From the NCBI RefSeq assembly GCF_015244675.1, contig NZ_JABCQO010000011.1:27814-91813 (forward strand): a stretch of 64,000 bases of DNA, in the 5' to 3' direction. Made by a program: the position numbers and the translations under genes. The notes beneath the pieces are model-generated. The model saw nothing but the letters and a program-made list of their open reading frames with translations, was not told where the DNA came from and did not search any database. Shown here piece after piece: positions 60,292 to 64,000 of this stretch. This stretch comes from Gluconobacter cerevisiae. Lineage in GTDB: Bacteria; Pseudomonadota; Alphaproteobacteria; Acetobacterales; Acetobacteraceae. Positions within the stretch are counted from its first letter, which is position 1. Every line of letters begins with the position of its first letter.

Positions 60292-61002
60292 ATGTCCCGC
60301 CGCACACGACTGATCGTAGCCCTCGATACTGCTTCGCGTACTCAGGCCCAGCATTGGGCAGACAGCCTGAAAAATGACGTCGACGCCATCAAGCTGGGCC
60401 TCGAATTCACCTACGCCTGCGGGCTGGAGGCTGTGAAAACGGTGTCCGAAGGGCATCGGTTGTTTCTGGACCTGAAACTGCATGATATCCCCCATACAGT
60501 CGCATCGGGCCTGTCCGCCCTCGCCCCGCTGAAGCCGACCCTAACGACCATCCATGCCAGCGGCGGCGCGGAAATGACTTCGCGCTCCAGAGAAGCTCTT
60601 GAAGTAGCTTTTCCAGAACAGGTAGAACGTCCGAAACTGCTGGCAGTCACCGTTCTGACCAGCATGAATGCTGAAGGTCTGCTTGAGACCGGTGTGAATG
60701 CAACACCTCAGGAACAGGTGCTCAGGCTCGGGAAACTTGCCATTCAGGCTGGTGCAGATGGCCTGATCTGCTCCGCGCATGAAATAGCTCCTCTGCGCGA
60801 TGCTCTGGGTGACGATCCCATTCTGGTCGTTCCTGGCATTCGTCCTGCTGGCAGCGCGGCCGACGATCAGAAACGCATCATGACACCTGCTCAGGCTGCC
60901 AAAGCGGGAGCAGACTGGATTGTCGTAGGGAGGCCCATCACGAAAGCAGCCGACCCTGTTCTGGCTGCCAGAGCCATCATGGAAGATCTCGCCAGCGTAT
61001 GA
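60292..61002 (+). CDS. pyrF: orotidine 5'-phosphate decarboxylase
   Basis: 236 residues. Last step of UMP synthesis. RLIVALDTASR (Asp), IKLGLEF (Lys), the DxKxxD core in LFLDLKLHDIPHTV, LLAVTVLTS, and late VVPGIRPAG and IVVGRPITKAADP phosphate sites. ATG 60292 lies 8 bases after lapA; the stop overlaps trpF (ATGA). Confidence 0.96.
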   Translation: MSRRTRLIVALDTASRTQAQHWADSLKNDVDAIKLGLEFTYACGLEAVKTVSEGHRLFLDLKLHDIPHTVASGLSALAPLKPTLTTIHASGGAEMTSRSREALEVAFPEQVERPKLLAVTVLTSMNAEGLLETGVNATPQEQVLRLGKLAIQAGADGLICSAHEIAPLRDALGDDPILVVPGIRPAGSAADDQKRIMTPAQAAKAGADWIVVGRPITKAADPVLAARAIMEDLASV

Positions 61003-61655
61003 CGGCGATCAAGATCTGCGGCATCCGCGATGTTCAGACGATGGCGCTCTGTGTCCGCTTGAAAGTGGACTGGGTTGGTTTCGTATTTTGCGAAACCTCC
61101 CCCAGAGTCGTGACAGCCGATCAGGCATCGCGGCTTCACAGCAGCGCACCATCCGCGCAGGAAAACGGTCCTCTTCGGGTAGGTCTTTTTGTAAAGGCAG
61201 ACGATAGATCGATTGAGAGGGTTCTTCAGGCAGTCCCGTTGGACATTCTACAGATTTACGATACGTCTGATCGCGCTATCGCAATCCAGTCTCGCTTTGG
61301 GCTCCCTGTCTGGCGGGCTTGTGGCATTGCCTCATGCTCTGATCTGCCGACAAACCCACAATTGGCCGGATACGTTGTCGAAGCACCCAAGCAGGCACAG
61401 GACAGTCGCCCGGGAGGGCTCGGCCGGACCTTCGACTGGTCTCTGACGCAAAACTGGTCCCCTCCTTCGTTCTGGATGCTCGCTGGTGGCCTGAATCCTC
61501 AGAATGTTCGGAAGGCAATTCAGGACAGTCAGGCTCCGGCAGTAGATGTTTCTTCAGGGGTTGAAGCATCACCGGGATACAAATCTGCTGAACTTATTGA
61601 AAAATTTGTCGCAAATGCCCGAAAGGGGCTTGATCTGACGTCAAACCTTTCGTAA
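60999..61655 (+). CDS. trpF: phosphoribosylanthranilate isomerase
   Basis: 218 residues. Isomerises PRA to CdRP between TrpD and TrpC. Starts MTAIKICGIRD with catalytic Cys, has VGFVFCETSPRVV and VGLFVKA, and late MLAGGLNPQNV and VDVSSGVEASPGYKS. TrpF is separate from TrpC here. Many alphaproteobacteria follow it with trpB and trpA; in this window a tRNA and mobile DNA follow instead, so trpBA lie elsewhere or beyond the element. Confidence 0.95.
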   Translation: MTAIKICGIRDVQTMALCVRLKVDWVGFVFCETSPRVVTADQASRLHSSAPSAQENGPLRVGLFVKADDRSIERVLQAVPLDILQIYDTSDRAIAIQSRFGLPVWRACGIASCSDLPTNPQLAGYVVEAPKQAQDSRPGGLGRTFDWSLTQNWSPPSFWMLAGGLNPQNVRKAIQDSQAPAVDVSSGVEASPGYKSAELIEKFVANARKGLDLTSNLS

Positions 61656-61658
61656 ACA
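61630..61658 (+). promoter_or_regulatory. tRNA-Ser promoter
   Basis: -35 TTGATC (61630-61635), 17-base spacer, -10 TAAACA (61653-61658), 15 bases before the tRNA. It overlaps the 3' end of trpF. Confidence 0.55.
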
Positions 61659-61673
61659 CCGCCTCGCTCGACA

Positions 61674-61764
61674 GGAGAGATGGCCGAGCGGCTTAAGGCG
61701 CACGCTTGGAAAGCGTGTGTACGTTAATAGCGTACCGTGGGTTCGAATCCCACTCTCTCCGCCA
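61674..61764 (+). tRNA. tRNA-Ser (anticodon GGA)
   Basis: Type II tRNA with long variable arm: acceptor GGAGAGA/TCTCTCC, anticodon stem CACGC/GCGTG around TTGGAAA (anticodon GGA), variable arm about 61717-61738, T-arm GTGGG-TTCGAAT-CCCAC, encoded GCCA end. Immediately followed by integrase sequences, so its 3' part is the likely attachment site of the element. Confidence 0.95.
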
Positions 61765-61766
61765 GC

Positions 61767-61921
61767 GATACCCCCACCATTAGTGACCGTTATTGACCAA
61801 GGGCCGCCAAATCTGCCCTTTTCCTCCATCTGGTTTGTGTCCATTAATGGCGAGAACAAACCATGAACCGCAATGCAAGTGGGGGTATCAATGGGGGTAT
61901 CGTTTTTGAGCTGGGGGTATC
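61767..61921. repeat. TGGGGGTATC repeats before the integrase
   Basis: Three direct copies of TGGGGGTATC at 61880-61889, 61892-61901 and 61912-61921 and one inverted copy, GATACCCCCA, at 61767-61776. The inverted and first direct copies match over 11 bases. They lie between the tRNA and the integrase start. They could be arm-type integrase sites or operator sites controlling int. Confidence 0.75.
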
Positions 61922-61922
61922 G

Positions 61923-63137
61923 GTGCTGACAGACGTTGCCGTGCGCAAAGCCGCGCCGAAAGAATCGCCGTATAAGCTCAGTGATGCGCAGGGCCTCTAT
62001 CTGCTGGTGAAACCCAACGGGACGAAGCTCTGGCGCCTGAAATATCGCTTCGGAGGGAAGGAGAAGGCACTGTCCTTCGGTGCTTACCCGGAAGTAAGCC
62101 TTATCAATGCTCGACGCGCACGAGAGAGCGCCCGCGAGGAGTTACGCAACGGGCAGGATCCTTCCCTAACTCGCCAGCAAAAACGCGCTGAGGCCGTTCG
62201 GACCGACAATCAGTTCCGCACTGTGGCTCTTGCGTGGATCGCAGCACACGGGAAGCAGTGGACGCCCCAGCACCGGTCCGAGGTCCAGAGCACACTGGAA
62301 CGCTTTGTCTTTCCGAAGATTGGTAGCTTGGCTCTCGATGCCATCACGCCTCCGATCGCTCTGGATGTAGTGCATTCCATCGAGAAGAAGCAGGCTGGCG
62401 AGACCGCGCGGCGCGTCCGGCAACGCATGGGGGCGATATTCGCGTACGGGATTGCCTGTGGCCTCGGCACATCCAATCCGGCCGATCAGATCAAGGGCGC
62501 TCTCGCTCCACTCCAGAAAGGTCGGCAGCCTGCCATCATCCAGCTTGAGCCTCTCAAGCGGATGATGCGCCGGATTGAGCATACACCTTCACACCCTATC
62601 ACACAGCTCGCGCTCCGCTTTCTTGCCCTGACGGCTGTTCGGTCTGGAGAGGTGCGAGGCATGCTTTGGAGCGAGTTGGATGACGAGTTATGGGTCATAC
62701 CGGCCGAGCGAATGAAGATGCGCAGGGAGCATGTGGTCCCACTCTCAACGCAAGCCCGGGTCATCATTCAGCTCATACGACCGCTGACCGGACGCGGGCC
62801 GCTCGTGTTCCCAAATGTACGGTGGGCTCATAAGCCAATGTCGGAAAACGCGATGGGCTATCTGATCAACCGGACCGGGTATGCGGGCCAGCATGTTCCG
62901 CATGGCTTTCGGGCCTCGTTCTCGTCGATTATGAACGAAAGGCGCCCTGAGGATAGGGCAATCATTGATCTGATGCTGGCCCATGTTCCGAAAGATGCTG
63001 TGGAGGCCGCATATAACCGGGCTCAGCACATGGAACGCAGAAAGCAGATCAGCCAGGAATGGGCCGATCTGCTTCTGAAAGATGCTATGCCGTCTCGAGA
63101 TCTGCTTCAGACGGTACGGAGGTCGGCAAGCTATTGA
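61923..63137 (+). CDS. P4-type tyrosine recombinase (integrase)
   Basis: 404 residues. N-terminal DUF4102 arm-binding domain (LTDVAVRKAAPKESPYKL, GLYLLVKPNG, FGAYPEVSL), core-binding region, then the catalytic domain with Arg in LTAVRSGEVRGMLW, HGFRASFSS (His-x-x-Arg), LAHVPKD (His) and the Tyr nucleophile in AAYNRAQ. GTG 61923 reproduces the family N-terminus and usual length. An ATG at 61863 is in frame but would translate the TGGGGGTATC repeats into a low-complexity leader, so it is less likely. Confidence 0.9.
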   Translation: MLTDVAVRKAAPKESPYKLSDAQGLYLLVKPNGTKLWRLKYRFGGKEKALSFGAYPEVSLINARRARESAREELRNGQDPSLTRQQKRAEAVRTDNQFRTVALAWIAAHGKQWTPQHRSEVQSTLERFVFPKIGSLALDAITPPIALDVVHSIEKKQAGETARRVRQRMGAIFAYGIACGLGTSNPADQIKGALAPLQKGRQPAIIQLEPLKRMMRRIEHTPSHPITQLALRFLALTAVRSGEVRGMLWSELDDELWVIPAERMKMRREHVVPLSTQARVIIQLIRPLTGRGPLVFPNVRWAHKPMSENAMGYLINRTGYAGQHVPHGFRASFSSIMNERRPEDRAIIDLMLAHVPKDAVEAAYNRAQHMERRKQISQEWADLLLKDAMPSRDLLQTVRRSASY

Positions 63138-63303
63138 GCCACCTCGCCACGTCGCTTTCGCGCCATCGCACGCATCGGACGCTCAACTGGATCGGGGCTG
63201 GAAAACGCCCGGCCTTGATCTTGCGGTAGAGATTGCTGGGCGTGGTTCTGAGCTTATCGGCTACTTCCTGAGCCGTCAGCAACTGGTCCAGTGTTTCACT
63301 CAT
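63085..63303 (-). CDS. AlpA-like helix-turn-helix protein (excisionase/regulator)
   Basis: 72 residues. Small MerR-like HTH: LLTAQEVADKLRTTPSNLYRKIKAGRFPAPIQL then RCVRWRESDVARWLN, the AlpA/prophage regulatory layout. Probably controls int or acts as recombination directionality factor. Its 3' end overlaps int by 53 bases in convergent orientation, so transcription of one opposes the other. Confidence 0.85.
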   Translation of the reverse strand: MSETLDQLLTAQEVADKLRTTPSNLYRKIKAGRFPAPIQLSVRCVRWRESDVARWLNSLPTSVPSEADLETA

Positions 63304-63475
63304 CTCGCCCTCCCTTACGTACTATGGTCCAGCCCATGCGGTTCAGTTCGTACAGAACGCGATCAACGCGCTCGCCGGGAGAAACGCCATGCTTCTCTTT
63401 GCGGGCCATACCCTGCTGCTGAAGGGCTTCGAGCACATCGCACTTTATTTCTGCGTTTCTTATTACGTCACTCAT
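63296..63475 (-). CDS. hypothetical small protein
   Basis: 59 residues, MSDVIRNAEIKCDVLEAL at the start and a basic end. No family recognised. ATG 63475 has GGAGG upstream. It overlaps the AlpA-like gene by 8 bases and the 53-residue gene above by 4, so the three are translated as a unit. Confidence 0.6.
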   Translation of the reverse strand: MSDVIRNAEIKCDVLEALQQQGMARKEKHGVSPGERVDRVLYELNRMGWTIVRKGGRDE

Positions 63476-63633
63476 CCCCGTTCCTCCGCATCCATGGCTG
63501 CGTCGATCTCTTTCCGAGCATTGGAGGCGCATTCCCAATCGATAGGATGATCTTCGCGGTTACCGTCAAGAACGGCGAAGGCTCCTTGTTTCTCCAGCCA
63601 ATCCAGCCGCTCCGTATCCGTCCGCTCGCTCAT
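63472..63633 (-). CDS. hypothetical small acidic protein
   Basis: 53 residues, MSERTDTERLDWLEKQGAF, many Glu and Asp. TDTERLDWLE-type starts are frequent in phage-borne small proteins, but function is unknown. The frame is too short for usual ORF cut-offs. It is supported by ATGA overlaps on both sides (63472-63475 with the next gene, 63630-63633 with the previous one). Confidence 0.55.
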   Translation of the reverse strand: MSERTDTERLDWLEKQGAFAVLDGNREDHPIDWECASNARKEIDAAMDAEERG

Positions 63634-63857
63634 GCTCGATACTCCGGGTATTCTGGATAGAGCGGCATCAGGGACAGGGCAGCCGTTCGGCCGGTGTCAG
63701 TGAGGACAAAGTATGCCTCGCCTTCATTCCAGTCCCTGCCGGTATTTCTGGCCAGGCCAGCATGAGCGAGACGGGACATCGTCCTGTCATCGGTCGAAGT
63801 GTAAAACCTGCCGTTCTCCAATGTGTGGGTCAGTGCTGATTTCTGCTCGCTATCCAA
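63630..63857 (-). CDS. hypothetical small protein, 5' end uncertain
   Basis: At least 75 residues; later part GEAYFVLTDTGRTAALSL resembles a winged-helix tail. The only usual start is TTG 63857, without a ribosome site. The frame stays open upstream (LILPLADHAVAALDSEQK) to a stop at 63903-63905, close to the IS end. A 5' truncation by the insertion is therefore plausible. Overlaps the next gene by 4 bases. Confidence 0.5.
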   Translation of the reverse strand: MDSEQKSALTHTLENGRFYTSTDDRTMSRLAHAGLARNTGRDWNEGEAYFVLTDTGRTAALSLMPLYPEYPEYRA

Positions 63858-63966
63858 CGCCGCGACTGCGTGGTCCGCCAGCGGTAAGATTAGGCTCAGG
63901 ACCTATTAATTTATTGAACTGAGCGAGAGGTTGTGATTCACAGGCTTACCGATGGAGGGTAGGCCT
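63858..63966. other. junction between small-gene cassette and IS end
   Basis: The left part is the open upstream stretch of the preceding minus-strand gene. From about 63905 the base composition turns AT-rich (ATTAATTTATTG). The sequence GAGAGGTTGTGATTCA near 63925-63940 resembles the terminal repeats of IS5-type elements. Confidence 0.45.
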
Positions 63967-63970
63967 GTGA
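63938..63970. repeat. 13-bp stem-loop covering the transposase start
   Basis: TCACAGGCTTACC (63938-63950) pairs with GGTAGGCCTGTGA (63958-63970) with one G-U pair and a 7-base loop. The loop and stem base contain the ribosome site GGAGG and the 3' arm contains the GTG start. Confidence 0.7.
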
Positions 63971-64000
63971 GTGAGGTATTTTTGTTGTCTGAGCGCCAGA
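63967..64000 (+). CDS. IS5-type transposase, N-terminal fragment (cut by window)
   Basis: Only 11 codons are visible: (M)SEVFLLSERQ, which matches the start of IS5/IS427-type transposases common in acetic acid bacteria. GTG 63967 follows GGAGG (63954-63958) by 8 bases. ATG 63952 is in frame and would add MEGRP but has no ribosome site. Confidence 0.55.
   Translation, partial: MSEVFLLSERQ

Larger units (their letters stand above)
61674..64000. mobile_element. left end of an integrative element at tRNA-Ser(GGA), continues past the window
   Basis: A tyrosine integrase gene starts 158 bases after an intact tRNA-Ser gene. An AlpA-like regulator and small overlapping genes of phage-like size follow, then an IS end. 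Integrases of this class use tRNA 3' ends as targets. The right att copy would be a repeat of the tRNA 3' segment outside the window. Confidence 0.7.
63921..64000 (+). mobile_element. left end of an IS5-family-like insertion sequence (partial)
   Basis: Inferred from the transposase-like N-terminus at 63967 and the end-like sequence before it. The exact terminal base and target duplication cannot be set without the other end. Confidence 0.5.

Noticed and set aside
61863..61922. Longer integrase start at ATG 61863
   Set aside because: Would translate the TGGGGGTATC repeats into a Gly-rich leader not present in the family; GTG 61923 gives the normal N-terminus.

Overview
The window looks like a chromosomal segment of an alphaproteobacterium in the Acetobacteraceae, most likely Gluconobacter or a close relative. 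The clues are moderate-to-high GC, an intact hopanoid cluster (hpnG-shc-hpnE-hpnD / hpnC-hpnB-hpnA / hpnL), the ppiD-trpEGDC block, a tpiA-secG-pyrG-kdsA-eno-ftsB block, a pyruvate dehydrogenase E1-beta carrying its own lipoyl domain, and an alphaproteobacterial LexA box (GAAC-N7-GAAC) over the lexA promoter. The genus is inferred; the gene families are read from the sequence.

Layout. 1-4.6 kb (minus): pdhA-pdhB-pdhC-lpd, with lpd cut by the window edge. 4.75-10.8 kb (minus): ppiD-trpE-trpG-trpD-trpC with mostly overlapping or very close junctions. 10.98-17.0 kb (plus): tpiA-secG-pyrG-kdsA, a minus-strand DUF3429 gene, then eno and ftsB. 17.1-24.6 kb: rpmG, lexA, a lipoprotein, pgsA, uvrC, an M19 dipeptidase, an exonuclease III family nuclease and an OmpR-type regulator. 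24.7-35.5 kb: a YkuD-type L,D-transpeptidase, a GT8 glycosyltransferase in an AT-rich setting, a cation/proton antiporter, a GNAT protein, an RsmB-type methyltransferase, guaB, tRNA-Gln(CUG), ppx-rlmE and a sodium/solute symporter. 35.4-46.5 kb: the hopanoid cluster, interrupted by two plus-strand genes for exported proteins (a cupin and a Tat-signal PLP aminotransferase). 46.5-55.9 kb: tyrA, pyk, an SH3-domain protein, a ThiF/DsrE pair, small DUF genes, a lipoprotein and an M20 peptidase-pdxA-pdxJ operon. 55.9-61.7 kb: a 1031-residue repeat-plus-two-domain glycosyltransferase, secB, lapA-pyrF-trpF and tRNA-Ser(GGA).

From the tRNA-Ser gene to the right edge the sequence changes character. A P4-type tyrosine integrase sits next to the tRNA behind four copies of a TGGGGGTATC repeat. 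It is followed by an AlpA-like excisionase/regulator and tiny overlapping genes, and then by what looks like the left end of an IS5-type insertion sequence whose transposase start codon lies in a hairpin. This is the left end of an integrated mobile element that continues beyond the window.

How the genes work together. The core supplies lower glycolysis to acetyl-CoA (tpiA, eno, pyk, PDH), tryptophan and tyrosine synthesis, pyrimidine and purine nucleotides, pyridoxal phosphate, KDO, cell division, DNA repair and SOS control. The hopanoid genes convert farnesyl diphosphate to squalene (HpnD, HpnC, HpnE), cyclise it (Shc) and process the side chain and head group (HpnG, HpnA, HpnB). The points most worth following are the exported aminotransferase/cupin pair inside the hopanoid cluster, with a near-consensus promoter whose -10 hexamer is bracketed by a perfect palindrome, and the repeat-rich integrase end at tRNA-Ser.
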